Source of the DNA: Westiellopsis prolifica IICB1
GTDB taxonomy: Bacteria; Cyanobacteriota; Cyanobacteriia; Cyanobacteriales; Nostocaceae
Assembly (NCBI RefSeq): GCF_004323185.1
Contig: NZ_NAPS01000002.1
Location: forward strand, 2,091,522 to 2,155,521
Direction of reading: 5' to 3'
DNA: 64,000 nucleotides
Part shown: in pieces, positions 1 through 7,762 of the stretch
How positions within the stretch are numbered: position 1 is the first letter of the stretch
Layout: each line of letters starts with the position of its first letter
Program-made: the position numbers and the translations under genes
The notes under the pieces: generated by a model
Seen by the model: the letters and a program-made list of their open reading frames with translations, nothing else
The model's database searches: none
Told to the model about the DNA's origin: nothing

Positions 1-1
1 A

Positions 2-100
2 ACTCAACCATTATCTCTCAATAAATTGTTGGCTCGTATTCAAGCTGACAACCATATCCAAGAAGATGACCAGACCATACTTTCACTGGAGGTTTTTTAA
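2..100 (+). CDS. C-terminal end of a SpoIIE/RsbU-like PP2C phosphatase (partial)
   Basis: An open frame enters from the left edge and stops with TAA at 98-100. The last residues read ..IQEDDQTILSLEVF, which resembles the closing beta strand of SpoIIE/RsbU-type PP2C phosphatases, where a DD(x)T(I/L)L motif carries metal-binding aspartates. The next gene starts 3 bases later and encodes an RsbW-like kinase. Phosphatase plus kinase is the usual partner-switching pair, in which the phosphatase removes a phosphate from a STAS antagonist that the kinase had phosphorylated. Only 32 codons are visible, so the family call rests on this short motif and on the neighbour. Confidence 0.55.
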   Translation, partial: TQPLSLNKLLARIQADNHIQEDDQTILSLEVF

Positions 101-103
101 GCA

Positions 104-526
104 ATGAAAAGTGAACTTCATATACCAAGCGACCTGAAGTTTTTAGGTATCGTCGAAAACTGGTTGTTGGGATGTTTGGAAGTCCAATTTAAAGAATCGA
201 TTGATTGGTCACGACAATCAAGTCGTCTACGACTAGCTTTGGTAGAAGCTTACTCCAACGTCGTGCGTCATGCCCATAAAGACCAACCCTATTTACCAGT
301 TTTAATTCGTTTAGAATTAAAAGACCGAGATATAGCCCTAGAAGTTTGGGATCGTGGTGAAGGTTTCGACTTATCCAACTATTTACCTCCTAGCCCCAAC
401 GACAAAAAAGAAGGTGGCTATGGTTGGCTGATTATGAATCGTCTCATGGATAAAGTCGAGTACAAGTTACAGATTGATGGTTATAACTGTCTCAAGCTAC
501 AAGTGAGCGTCACAGAAACTGCTTAA
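104..526 (+). CDS. RsbW-like anti-sigma regulatory factor (serine kinase)
   Basis: The 140-residue protein is a single GHKL ATPase domain of the HATPase_c_2 type (RsbW/SpoIIAB). Visible motifs are the N-box ALVEAYSNVVRHAH at about 45-58, the G1 box DRGEGFD at 83-89 and the G2 box GGYGWLIMNRLMD at 104-116. Proteins of this family bind ATP, phosphorylate a STAS-domain antagonist and sequester a partner protein, acting in the cytoplasm. The length is normal for the family. ATG 104 follows the upstream phosphatase stop by 3 bases, so translation is probably coupled. A STAS protein that could be a target lies at 31,449 in this window, but nothing in the sequence proves that they interact. Confidence 0.85.
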   Translation: MKSELHIPSDLKFLGIVENWLLGCLEVQFKESIDWSRQSSRLRLALVEAYSNVVRHAHKDQPYLPVLIRLELKDRDIALEVWDRGEGFDLSNYLPPSPNDKKEGGYGWLIMNRLMDKVEYKLQIDGYNCLKLQVSVTETA

Positions 527-957
527 TATCAGTCTCCTTGAATATCGGTAATCGATCATTGGTAATCGCTAATTGGGTATTAGACTCAGTGTATTGTTGA
601 GTGATAATTCCGATTAGGGTACAACAAAGCGGATTTATCCGTGGAATCAATCCAAAATCCACGCATCCAATGACAAATATTTATATTAAGAAGTATTAAC
701 TAAATTAATAACTTTTGCAAAAATTATTTGATTTATAGGTGATATTTATCAAAGAATAAAAATATGTAAGATGACCAAACCGTCTGTAATTTCAACAAGC
801 GCAACTTTATCAGGCTTGTCTGTAGGATGTTGCGTGACTTGGTAGGGCATCAGTTATGGATAGAATCGGTGCGATCGCAAGTCCAAAAATCGACTTTGCA
901 TGTGTCCGATAGAAGTTATCGCTCAGAATATTGCATAACAAAATCACTGTTTCAACT
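527..957. other. intergenic, no gene seen
   Basis: This is an AT-rich gap after the RsbW-like gene. It holds short direct repeats around 541-580 (variants of a 'cggtaatcg' motif) and one HIP1-like site near 873. A 63-codon frame at 827-1018 overlaps the next gene, has no recognisable content and is not called. A promoter for the next gene presumably lies here, but I see no convincing -35/-10 pair. Confidence 0.5.
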
Positions 958-1398
958 ATGGAAGCCTTGTTTTGTTTGTCACCACGCTATCGTCTTGATG
1001 ATGAATCACCCTGGTTAGAAGGAATTGACCCCAGTCGTAACTACTGGATTATGGTAAACGGAGACAAAAATTTAACAGTAGCGCTTCCTGGGTTGAGCGT
1101 GTCTGCCAAAAGCGAATTGAAGCAAGCAATACAGCAATTTCGTTCCCTACGGCCAGGAGAACAAATGACTTTACTCAGAGTTGCTGATGCTTGTAAGATT
1201 CATTGTGTGAGTTCTAATTGCTATGCCATAGAAGCAGAACTTAATGGTGCTGCTGTCTGGCATTTATTTGATCAAGAAACTTTGGATAGTTTGTTGATGA
1301 CAGCACATCCTGATTGGCAGTGTGCGCCAAAAGATATAGACTTAGGACGAAGATTATTACTGCGCTCTTTCGAGCAAATGACAGCAACGAAAAATTAA
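958..1398 (+). CDS. conserved cyanobacterial hypothetical protein
   Basis: This protein of about 146 residues begins MEALFCLSPRYRLDDE. I chose ATG 958. A TTG start at 931 would add nine residues without a better ribosome site. I recognise no catalytic motif, signal peptide or membrane segment, and the protein looks like a soluble globular domain with alternating strands and helices. The middle contains a QAIQQFRSLRPGEQMTLLRVADAC-like helix-turn-strand stretch. Codon use and the clean end at TAA 1398 support a real gene. It stands alone on the plus strand, with the carotenoid-protein genes convergent to it. Function is unknown. Confidence 0.6.
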   Translation: MEALFCLSPRYRLDDESPWLEGIDPSRNYWIMVNGDKNLTVALPGLSVSAKSELKQAIQQFRSLRPGEQMTLLRVADACKIHCVSSNCYAIEAELNGAAVWHLFDQETLDSLLMTAHPDWQCAPKDIDLGRRLLLRSFEQMTATKN

Positions 1399-1473
1399 GA
1401 AATTTAAAGATTGTTGGCTATTGTTTGTTTATTGTTAGTGGTTAGTGGTCAATGACTAACAACTAACAACTAA

Positions 1474-1899
1474 CTAATTTCGTTGCATTTTCAGCAATTC
1501 TTGAGGCGAAGCTAACAATTTTATTTTGGTGTAAAGAATTTCTCGCTGTGGGTTGAGGACAAATTGCCATAAAACGTTAACACCGCACCAAGAAGTTTGT
1601 GCTTTTCCTCTTACCTGAAATTGGATTAAACCTTCTTCTAAAGTTTCACAGATTCCTTGCTCAGGAGAAGCTTTAATACCTAGAGCTTCTTTTTTTAAAT
1701 AATTAGCGATCGCCTCTGGTCCCACTATCCCAGATTCAAATGGCGGATGCATGACACCATCATTTGCAAATAAATTAGCAGTAGCATCAAAATCTCCTGC
1801 ATTTAAGGTTTGAAAGTAATCGAGGATCGTTGCTTCTGTAATTCCTTTAATAGTTAATTCTTGTGTAGTATTTGCAGATGATGATTGTGATAATACCAT
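1474..1899 (-). CDS. CTDH, C-terminal-domain homolog of orange carotenoid protein (NTF2 fold)
   Basis: This 141-residue NTF2-like protein resembles the C-terminal domain of OCP over its whole length: an N-terminal helix TILDYFQTLNAGDFD, then HPPFESGIVG, then VNVLWQFVLNP and a closing LLASPQELL. Tyr28 and Trp111 sit where OCP has the keto-carotenoid hydrogen-bonding residues Tyr201 and Trp288. Known CTDH proteins bind canthaxanthin or echinenone, extract it from membranes and pass it to HCP apoproteins. Cys105 lies close to the position of the cysteine reported to make a redox-sensitive dimer in the Anabaena CTDH. Start 1899 follows a GGAG site. The HCP gene lies directly upstream on the same strand, which supports a working donor-acceptor pair. 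Confidence 0.9.
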   Translation of the reverse strand: MVLSQSSSANTTQELTIKGITEATILDYFQTLNAGDFDATANLFANDGVMHPPFESGIVGPEAIANYLKKEALGIKASPEQGICETLEEGLIQFQVRGKAQTSWCGVNVLWQFVLNPQREILYTKIKLLASPQELLKMQRN

Positions 1900-2041
1900 A
1901 ATATTAACTCCAAATTATATTTTTATTAATTTACAAATAAAAATTAATTTCAAACCTGCTGCTAGAGATGTATTTTTTATATTCGTTGGAAAAAACACCA
2001 AATTACAGCCAACCATCATCCAACAACATTTATACAAAAAA

Positions 2042-2085
2042 TGCTCTTTACTTCTCACAATCGCTTGATGAGGATATAAAGAGCA
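2042..2085 (-). other. stem-loop between HCP and CTDH genes
   Basis: The 332-base gap between the HCP stop and the CTDH start (1900-2231) contains complementary arms TGCTCTTTA (2042-2050) and TAAAGAGCA (2077-2085) around a 26-base loop. It lies in the transcript that would join the two genes. It could attenuate or process the mRNA so that HCP and CTDH are made in different amounts. No T-run follows on the minus strand, so I do not call a terminator. The rest of the gap is AT-rich with nothing recognisable. Confidence 0.35.
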
Positions 2086-2231
2086 GTTTGGTAGTTAAAA
2101 ATAAGTGAGAATCGGGGATAAATCACAAATTCATTGAAGCAGGATTTGAAGAGGACATGGAAGAAGACGCGGGAACGTGGAAAAATTTCATCTCGGCGTC
2201 TTCTGGTTTGACTCCTACTTTTTTGATATGC

Positions 2232-2753
2232 TTAATCAGCCAAAGGGTCAACACCCATTTCAGTTACAACTTTACGAAGCACGGTGATTTGTTGACCGAA
2301 ATCGAGTTCTTTAAGTGTTTCAAATACCTGTACACCATCACGAGAAAGCTGATAATTAGATGGCATAGGAACAACGAAGCCTTTAACCATCAGTTCTGAT
2401 AGTTCGTACCAGAAAGCTAACTTGGTATTAGCACTGAGGATACCATAGGAGCGGCAGAACTGGGTATTTTTCTTACCAGCCAGGTCACGCATTACCTGTA
2501 ACTGTTCTGCATGATTCATCTGCTTAATTTGATTTAGCAGACCTTCGGCTAATTGTAAACGAGCAGCACCTGTAGCGGCTGGAGTAATCGAACGTCCCAT
2601 TTCAGTGTAAGCGTACCAAAGTACAGCTAATTGGTCGTCTACACTCAGTTTTGTAAATACAGCCACGGTCGATGCAACAGCATCACCTATTTGGTTACCA
2701 TAGTTGAGAGTTTTGGAAAAGCGGCTTTGTGCTGAATCAGTAGTAAATGTCAT
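2232..2753 (-). CDS. helical carotenoid protein (HCP), OCP N-terminal-domain paralog
   Basis: The 173 residues match the all-helical N-terminal domain of OCP: MTFTTDSAQSRF at the start, then VDDQLAVLWYAYTEMG, TPAATGAARLQLAEG, NTQFCRSYGILSANTKLAFWYEL and GQQITVLRKVVTEMG. The protein stops where OCP would continue into its linker and C-terminal domain, so it is a stand-alone HCP. HCPs bind a keto-carotenoid in a tunnel. Depending on clade they quench singlet oxygen or bind phycobilisomes and quench excitation energy. Its place directly upstream of CTDH suggests the HCP4 or HCP5 clade, which is known to pair with CTDH. A GAGGTG site lies a few bases before ATG 2753. The clade needs a tree. Confidence 0.92.
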   Translation of the reverse strand: MTFTTDSAQSRFSKTLNYGNQIGDAVASTVAVFTKLSVDDQLAVLWYAYTEMGRSITPAATGAARLQLAEGLLNQIKQMNHAEQLQVMRDLAGKKNTQFCRSYGILSANTKLAFWYELSELMVKGFVVPMPSNYQLSRDGVQVFETLKELDFGQQITVLRKVVTEMGVDPLAD

Positions 2754-2954
2754 GATCGCACCTCAGTCGATAGTTCTATAGTGCTGGGAATTGTTTAATG
2801 CATTGTTTTGCTCTTGATATACATATTGCATTATTTATTTACAAATTGCAAATAATTTTTACAAATACCATGCCTAAAAAATAGCAAATGTATGCATTGA
2901 CTGGATAGTGTAGAAGAAATACGCCGTAGGTACGGCAACTTTTAAATAAGATAA

Positions 2955-3911
2955 ATGAATCAATTGCCAGGAACAAATAGCGCTGAAGTTAAACAACAAG
3001 CTGTTGAATTAGGATTCCACAAAGTAGGAATAGCTGCTGTCGATGGGACAGATGAGCAACAGATGGAGCGGTTGCAAGCATGGATTGAGCTTGGTTATCA
3101 TGCCGACATGGAATGGATGACTTCTCTCAAGCGTCAAGATATTAAATTGGTGATGAGTGAAGTGCGATCGCTAATTTGTGTAGCTCTTAACTATTACACC
3201 CCCCATCAACGTCCTAGAGGTGAAGAGTACGCCAAAATTTCTCGTTATGCTTGGGGACGAGATTATCACAAAGTCATGCATAAAAAATTGAAAGCACTCT
3301 CTGGTTGGTTGCAGGGACAAGGTGAAAACATCCAAGCGCGGTATTATGCAGATACAGGACCCGTACAAGATAAAGTCTGGGCGCAAAAAGCCGGAATCGG
3401 TTGGATTGCCAAAAATGGTAATGTGATTACACGGGAATATGGCTCTTGGGTGTTCTTAGGAGAAGTGCTAACAAACTTGGAATTAGAACCAGATAAACCC
3501 CATACACAACATTGTGGAAATTGTACTCGCTGTCTAGAGGCTTGTCCTACAGATGCTATCACTAGTCCGTTTGTTGTAGACGCTAATCGCTGCATTGCAT
3601 ATCATACAATTGAAAATCGCCAGGAAAAATTACCAGAAGCGATCGCATCCAATTTACAAGGTTGGATTGCTGGTTGTGATATTTGCCAAGATGTTTGTCC
3701 TTGGAATCAACGTTTTGCTAGTCCAACTGATGTGGAAGAATTTCAGCCATATCCTGGGAATATTGCGCCCAAGCTGGTAGAATTAGCCCAAATCTCAGAT
3801 CATGAGTGGGATGAACGATTTCCAGCATCGGCATTACGGCGAATTAAGCCAGAAATGTTACGACGGAATGCCCGTGCTAATCTAAACGCATTCCAACAGG
3901 CACAAGAATGA
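2955..3911 (+). CDS. queG: epoxyqueuosine reductase QueG
   Basis: QueG uses cobalamin and two [4Fe-4S] clusters to reduce epoxyqueuosine to queuosine in the wobble position of GUN-anticodon tRNAs. The 318-residue length is typical. The ferredoxin-like part shows both cluster motifs: CGNCTRCLEACPTDAI at about 187-202 and CDICQDVCPWNQ at about 241-252. The N-terminal part has the family's GFHKVGIAAV start and the YARGRDYH-like segment (here YAWGRDYHKVMH). The stop overlaps the start of the next gene in ATGA, so the two are probably co-translated. No other queuosine genes are in the window. Confidence 0.95.
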   Translation: MNQLPGTNSAEVKQQAVELGFHKVGIAAVDGTDEQQMERLQAWIELGYHADMEWMTSLKRQDIKLVMSEVRSLICVALNYYTPHQRPRGEEYAKISRYAWGRDYHKVMHKKLKALSGWLQGQGENIQARYYADTGPVQDKVWAQKAGIGWIAKNGNVITREYGSWVFLGEVLTNLELEPDKPHTQHCGNCTRCLEACPTDAITSPFVVDANRCIAYHTIENRQEKLPEAIASNLQGWIAGCDICQDVCPWNQRFASPTDVEEFQPYPGNIAPKLVELAQISDHEWDERFPASALRRIKPEMLRRNARANLNAFQQAQE

Positions 3912-4543
3912 CCCAAAAAGTAATTATTTTTGATTTCGATGGTACAATCGCTGATACAGTAGACGCACTTGTAAGTGTAGCCAACCGTTTAGCTGAAGAG
4001 TTTGGTTATGTGCAGATTACTCCTGAAGAACTAAATTTGTTGAGAAATTTAACTTCTAGAGAGATTATTAATTACTCAGGTATTTCTGTATTCAGAATAC
4101 CTTTTTTAGTGAAAAAAGTCAAAGGAGAATTAAAAAGGAAAATACCAGAACTCAAACCAATTGCAGGCATGAAAGAAGCCTTAATAGATCTCAAAAATGC
4201 AGGTCATCATTTAGGAATTATCACCTCTAATTCTAAAGATAATGTCACAGAGTTCTTGAAAATTAACGAATTAGATAATTTATTTGAATTTATTTATTCA
4301 GGTGTAACTATTTTTGGGAAAACAACAATTATTAATAATGTGCTAAGACAAAAACAAATTAGAGTGGAAGAAGTAATTTATGTTGGAGACGAAACCAGAG
4401 ATATAGAAGCTTCTAAAAAATCCAATATTAAAGTAGTAGCAGTAACTTGGGGTTTTAATTCTCCAGAAGTTTTAGCTAAACAAAAACCCAATTATTTGAT
4501 TCACCACCCCAGTGAATTGCTAGAGGTGGTAAATAATAGTTAA
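3908..4543 (+). CDS. HAD-family hydrolase, phosphoglycolate-phosphatase-like
   Basis: This 211-residue HAD hydrolase starts in the ATGA overlap with queG. Motif I is FDFDGTIADT at 8-17 (nucleophile Asp9, acid Asp11). Motif II is the Ser in ITSNSKDN, motif III a Lys near FGKTT, and motif IV VGDETRDIEA. A small helical cap lies between motifs I and II. The fold is that of Gph-like phosphatases, which act on small phosphorylated metabolites in the cytoplasm. The true substrate is not readable from sequence. The protein is rich in Lys, Asn and Ile and its codons are more AT-rich than queG. Confidence 0.85.
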   Translation: MTQKVIIFDFDGTIADTVDALVSVANRLAEEFGYVQITPEELNLLRNLTSREIINYSGISVFRIPFLVKKVKGELKRKIPELKPIAGMKEALIDLKNAGHHLGIITSNSKDNVTEFLKINELDNLFEFIYSGVTIFGKTTIINNVLRQKQIRVEEVIYVGDETRDIEASKKSNIKVVAVTWGFNSPEVLAKQKPNYLIHHPSELLEVVNNS

Positions 4544-4670
4544 ATGTCAAAAGTCAATTGTCAATTGTTAAAATTATTTCCACAAATGACTAATAGCTAT
4601 TGTACAGACGCATAGACGCTCGTAAGAGCGGCTTCAAGGCAAGAGTTTAATCGTGTCAAATTACTGATGA

Positions 4671-4958
4671 CTATTGCTTAGGTCTAATTTCTTCTGCCAT
4701 TGCTTTATAATCAGCAGGATCACCTGTTGGCTGTGCTTCAGTTTTTTCCTCTTCAGATTCAGGAATTTGATATTCTCGTGCAGTAGTGTCTTGATCTGCT
4801 TTTGCACCTTCGCCTACACTAAATTGCTGTGCTGCTTGATAATCTTTGTCCATATCAACAGTAGGCGCTTTAGCTTCACCACTGGCAATTTCTTCAGCAA
4901 CTAATCTTGCATCTTCAGTAGAAGCTTGAGCAACATTTGGTTTAATTTCTTCAGACAT
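4671..4958 (-). CDS. small acidic conserved cyanobacterial protein
   Basis: This 95-residue, strongly acidic protein is rich in Glu, Ala, Asp and Lys, with no predicted membrane segment and no cysteine. It starts MSEEIKPNVAQAS after a GAGGGG ribosome site on the minus strand. The composition (AEEIASGEAK, ESEEEKTEAQP) suggests an intrinsically disordered polypeptide. The same AEEI phrase recurs near both ends (residues 21-24 and 88-91). I do not know its function. The clear ribosome site and neighbouring gene spacing make it likely to be real. Confidence 0.6.
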   Translation of the reverse strand: MSEEIKPNVAQASTEDARLVAEEIASGEAKAPTVDMDKDYQAAQQFSVGEGAKADQDTTAREYQIPESEEEKTEAQPTGDPADYKAMAEEIRPKQ

Positions 4959-5154
4959 AAGAATCCCCTCTGATAATTTTTTGTTTATGTTGAGATTCTA
5001 TCAAAGTGAACTAATCAAACTTTGATATCTGTAGATAGATATTTCTCCTCTATTGAAAGATAGATAAATTAAATTATTCGTGAATAACAAGATCCCCGAC
5101 TTCTTTGAGAACTCGGGGATCTGACTTCTCAATTTTCAAAATCTAATAGGGATA

Positions 5155-5286
5155 CTATACTTGATTCCTCAACCATTTACCGACTACTAATTCTAGGCAA
5201 GTTTCTTTTTTGGTAAAACCAAGTTTTTTGTAGAAATCAATAGTATCATCTGTGAATAAACAAACATGTTGCCCTTGTAAAATCAA
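5155..5286 (-). pseudogene. GNAT acetyltransferase, C-terminal remnant
   Basis: On the minus strand the stretch ending with TAG at 5155-5157 translates as ..GQHVCLFTDDTIDFYKKLGF, then TKKETCLELVVGKWLRNQV and stop. 'YKKLGF' after an acidic loop is the hallmark acetyl-CoA-side motif of GNAT N-acetyltransferases. Only about 43 codons remain. Upstream the frame runs straight into the 3' end of the ABC ATPase gene and has no start, so the N-terminal two thirds are missing. The intact sequence of the surviving codons suggests a fairly recent deletion or rearrangement next to the ABC gene. Confidence 0.7.
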
Positions 5287-6056
5287 GATACTGCCATGTG
5301 ACTCAAGTCAGCGGGGGTGAGGTGGGAATGTACCACTTGTCCATCACGAAACCACACGATACGTTGAGTTTGGCGAGCAACATCTGGTTCATGAGTTACC
5401 ATGACGACAGTAATCCCAGTACTATTGAGTTCGGTAAAAATATCTAATACTTCTTGGGTGGTACGAGAATCAAGCGCACCAGTGGGTTCGTCTGCTAGGA
5501 GTAAGACTGGACGATTGACAATAGCACGGGCGATCGCTACCCTTTGTTGTTGTCCCCCAGATAATTGATTAGGTTTGTTGTTGATACGTTTTTCCAAACC
5601 AACGCGCTTCAATGCTTCGGCGGCGCGATCATTTCTTTCCCCAGAGTCCACATTAGCATACACCATCGGCAACATTACATTTTCTAGTGCTGATAGCTGA
5701 GATAAAAGGTGAAATTGCTGAAAGACAAAGCCAATTTTTTTATTACGAATGTGGGCGAGTTCGCTATCATTCATTTGTGCGACATCGAGGTTATCTAAAT
5801 AGTAATGTCCTGATGTCGGGCGATCCAAACAGCCAATAATATTCATAGCTGTGGACTTACCAGAACCAGATGGCCCCATAATTGAACAATATTCACCCTC
5901 ATGGATGACTAAATTCACATCGTTAAGTGCTTTGACTTCAGTTTCACCACTACCGTAGATTTTAAAGATATTTTCTAACTGAATGATTGATGATTTGTGA
6001 TTTGTCATTTGTGATTTGTCATTTGTGATTTGTCCCCCTGTTTTTATTATCTCCAC
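5283..6056 (-). CDS. ABC transporter ATP-binding protein, MacB/LolD type
   Basis: This 257-residue ABC ATPase has Walker [10 protein letters not shown], signature [14 protein letters not shown], Walker [13 protein letters not shown] and switch His in VTHEPD. The [10 protein letters not shown] and [15 protein letters not shown] segments place it in the MacB/LolD/FtsE-like group. These ATPases drive extracytoplasmic lipoprotein release or efflux with a MacB-type permease, which is not in the window. The best start is GTG 6056. The first 20 or so residues, including [12 protein letters not shown], are encoded by the same heptameric repeat (tttgtca) seen between genes, so the N-terminus has grown out of a repeat. 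The stop overlaps an acetyltransferase remnant. Confidence 0.88.
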   Translation of the reverse strand: MEIIKTGGQITNDKSQMTNHKSSIIQLENIFKIYGSGETEVKALNDVNLVIHEGEYCSIMGPSGSGKSTAMNIIGCLDRPTSGHYYLDNLDVAQMNDSELAHIRNKKIGFVFQQFHLLSQLSALENVMLPMVYANVDSGERNDRAAEALKRVGLEKRINNKPNQLSGGQQQRVAIARAIVNRPVLLLADEPTGALDSRTTQEVLDIFTELNSTGITVVMVTHEPDVARQTQRIVWFRDGQVVHSHLTPADLSHMAVS

Positions 6057-6273
6057 TCATCCCCTGATCCGACCACTTCCTAATTTCTAGCTTTGTACTT
6101 TCATCGATTTTTACTAGAGGCAATTTATACTTGACACGGCTATGTATAATTAGGCTGCAAGGGTGCAGGGTGCAGGGGGAAAGAATTAGAAACTAATCAT
6201 TTGTATCAAGGTTTTCGTGAAATGGTATCAACACGAGTTTGAAGGGGAGCATCCCAAATGTTCAAAAAAACGC

Positions 6274-6386
6274 CTGCGATTGAAATCGCAGTCTTATAGC
6301 AAAAGTCTGCTTAAAGCAGACTGTTTGATTTTGTGAAGTCGTCTTCAGACGACTTGTGCTACTAGCAAAGGGTTTAAACCCTTTGC
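6274..6386. repeat. array of four perfect palindromes at about 30-base spacing
   Basis: Four perfect inverted repeats follow one another: 6274-6291 (arms CTGCGATT / AATCGCAG), 6304-6322 (AGTCTGCTT / AAGCAGACT), 6336-6355 (AAGTCGTCT / AGACGACTT) and 6365-6386 (GCAAAGGGTTT / AAACCCTTTGC). Their starts are 30, 32 and 29 bases apart. The arm sequences are unrelated, yet all are perfect, 8-11 bases long, with loops of 0-2 bases. The series lies between the divergent ABC ATPase and permease genes, so it is outside any recognised coding region. Confidence 0.9.
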
Positions 6387-6418
6387 TTTACGGTATTTTG
6401 AAAAAATTGGGATGCTCC

Positions 6419-6495
6419 CAGTTTGAAGTACCTCAACACAAGTTTGAAGTACCTCAACACAAGTTTGAACTACCTCAACACAACTTTGAAGTAAG
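6419..6495. repeat. 21-base tandem repeat, three full units and one partial
   Basis: The unit begins AAGTTTGAAG and continues TACCTCAACAC. Units start at 6419, 6440 and 6461, with a partial copy from 6482. The third differs at one base (gaactacc for gaagtacc). The 21-base period leaves a frame open, which creates an apparent 75-codon ORF at 6356-6583, but I do not consider that a gene. The repeat abuts the left end of the MITE at 6492. Confidence 0.85.
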
Positions 6496-6658
6496 TAAGT
6501 CGGTGGGAATAAACATAACTATATTAGGAAAAGTAAACACGCCTAGAACCCTTACCAATGACCAAATCACAAATGACCAATGACAAATGACAAATGACAA
6601 ATGACAAATGACAAATGACGACCCCAACGAGTTAGCTTTATTTGTGCTGACTTACTTA
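6492..6658 (+). mobile_element. MITE family A, copy 1 (167 bp)
   Basis: The element is bounded by a perfect 10-base inverted repeat, TAAGTAAGTC at 6492-6501 and GACTTACTTA at 6649-6658. The left part (cggtgggaataaacataact.. to ..cgcctagaaccctta) and the right part (cgaccccaacgagtt.. tttgtgctgac) are almost the same as in the copy at 30,366-30,544. The middle is filled by about six heptamers of ACAAATG type. It has no coding capacity, so any movement would need a transposase in trans. Confidence 0.75.
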
Positions 6659-6695
6659 TTAGTCTCCAAATATCAACCTAATAAAACACTAATAA

Positions 6696-7610
6696 ATGAT
6701 TCTTAGCGACATTCTCAGCGACACATTACGCGCAGCTACGCCTTTAATTTTGGCAGCATTGGGTGAATTAGTGGCAGAAAAATCAGGAATTTTAAACCTT
6801 GGTGTAGAGGGAATGATGTTAGTTGGTTCTGCTAGTGGTTTTATCGCCGTTTCAGTTACAGATAATATCTATTTAGGATTGTTGATCGCTCTATTTGCAG
6901 GTATGGCGATCGCCTTCATTCATGCTGTACTAACTATTACTATAAATGCCAATCAAGTCGCAACAGGTTTAGCCCTTAGTATCTTTGGTTCTGGACTCAG
7001 TGCTTTTATTGGCTCAGATTATATTGGGCAAACAATTACTGGATTGCAACCTCTAAATATCCCAATTTTAAAATCTATACCCGTGATTGGTAAAGCTTTT
7101 TTTCAGCAGGATATATTAGTATATATCTCAATTATTTTAGTATTTTTGGTCGCTTGGTTTTTACAAAAAACGCGAGCAGGACTGATCCTGCGGAGTGTAG
7201 GTGAATCAAGTATAGCCGCTGATGCTTTGGGTTTACCTGTAAATAGAGTACGTTATTTAGCAGTTTTGTTTGGTGGGGCGATGGCGGGGTTAGCAGGGGC
7301 GTATCTTTCCCTAGCGTATACACCTTTTTGGGCTGAGAATATGACAGCTGGGCGGGGATGGATTGCGATCGCTTTAGTTGTATTTGCAACTTGGAAACCA
7401 ATGAGAATTTTGCTAGGTGCTTATTTATTTGGTGGAGTTAGCGCCATCCAGTTAATTCTGCAAGGCTTAGGAGTAGATATTTCCCCTTATCTTTTATCTT
7501 CCTTGCCTTACCTGGCAACTATTATAGTGCTAATAATTATCTCACGGGATACCACTCGTATTCAACTAGGCGCACCCGCATCATTAGGAAAAACATTGCA
7601 TAAATTATGA
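6696..7610 (+). CDS. ABC transporter permease, nucleoside/simple-sugar type (BPD_transp_2)
   Basis: This 304-residue inner-membrane protein has about nine hydrophobic segments. The stretch LNLGVEGMMLVGSASGF (about 35-51) is the characteristic loop of the YufQ/NupQ-type permeases that work with BmpA-family nucleoside-binding lipoproteins. GLPVNRVRYLAVLFGGAMAGLAGAYLS is the matching cytoplasmic EAA-like region. No ATPase, second permease or binding protein of this system is next to it, because the upstream side is filled with repeats. The next genes downstream read as purine breakdown, so a purine nucleoside or nucleobase is the likely cargo (inference). Confidence 0.88.
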   Translation: MILSDILSDTLRAATPLILAALGELVAEKSGILNLGVEGMMLVGSASGFIAVSVTDNIYLGLLIALFAGMAIAFIHAVLTITINANQVATGLALSIFGSGLSAFIGSDYIGQTITGLQPLNIPILKSIPVIGKAFFQQDILVYISIILVFLVAWFLQKTRAGLILRSVGESSIAADALGLPVNRVRYLAVLFGGAMAGLAGAYLSLAYTPFWAENMTAGRGWIAIALVVFATWKPMRILLGAYLFGGVSAIQLILQGLGVDISPYLLSSLPYLATIIVLIIISRDTTRIQLGAPASLGKTLHKL

Positions 7611-7762
7611 AAATCTAAATTTTTGTTTATTTTCTAAGACCAAAATATCTATTAAATGCTTTGTGTTTTTTGTGTCTTTTGTGGTATTCTGCGGCAAGTC
7701 ACTGTCGCATCTACGTTAATATAAATATCCTTTTTATGTAAAAATAATAATTCCTCATTCTT

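Noticed and set aside
827..1018. 63-codon frame before the hypothetical protein
   Set aside because: It overlaps the better-supported frame from 958, has no recognisable content and no ribosome site.
6419..6495. CRISPR or minisatellite protein gene
   Set aside because: The units are directly adjacent with no spacers, and the frame that they hold open has no ribosome site and changes at the MITE.
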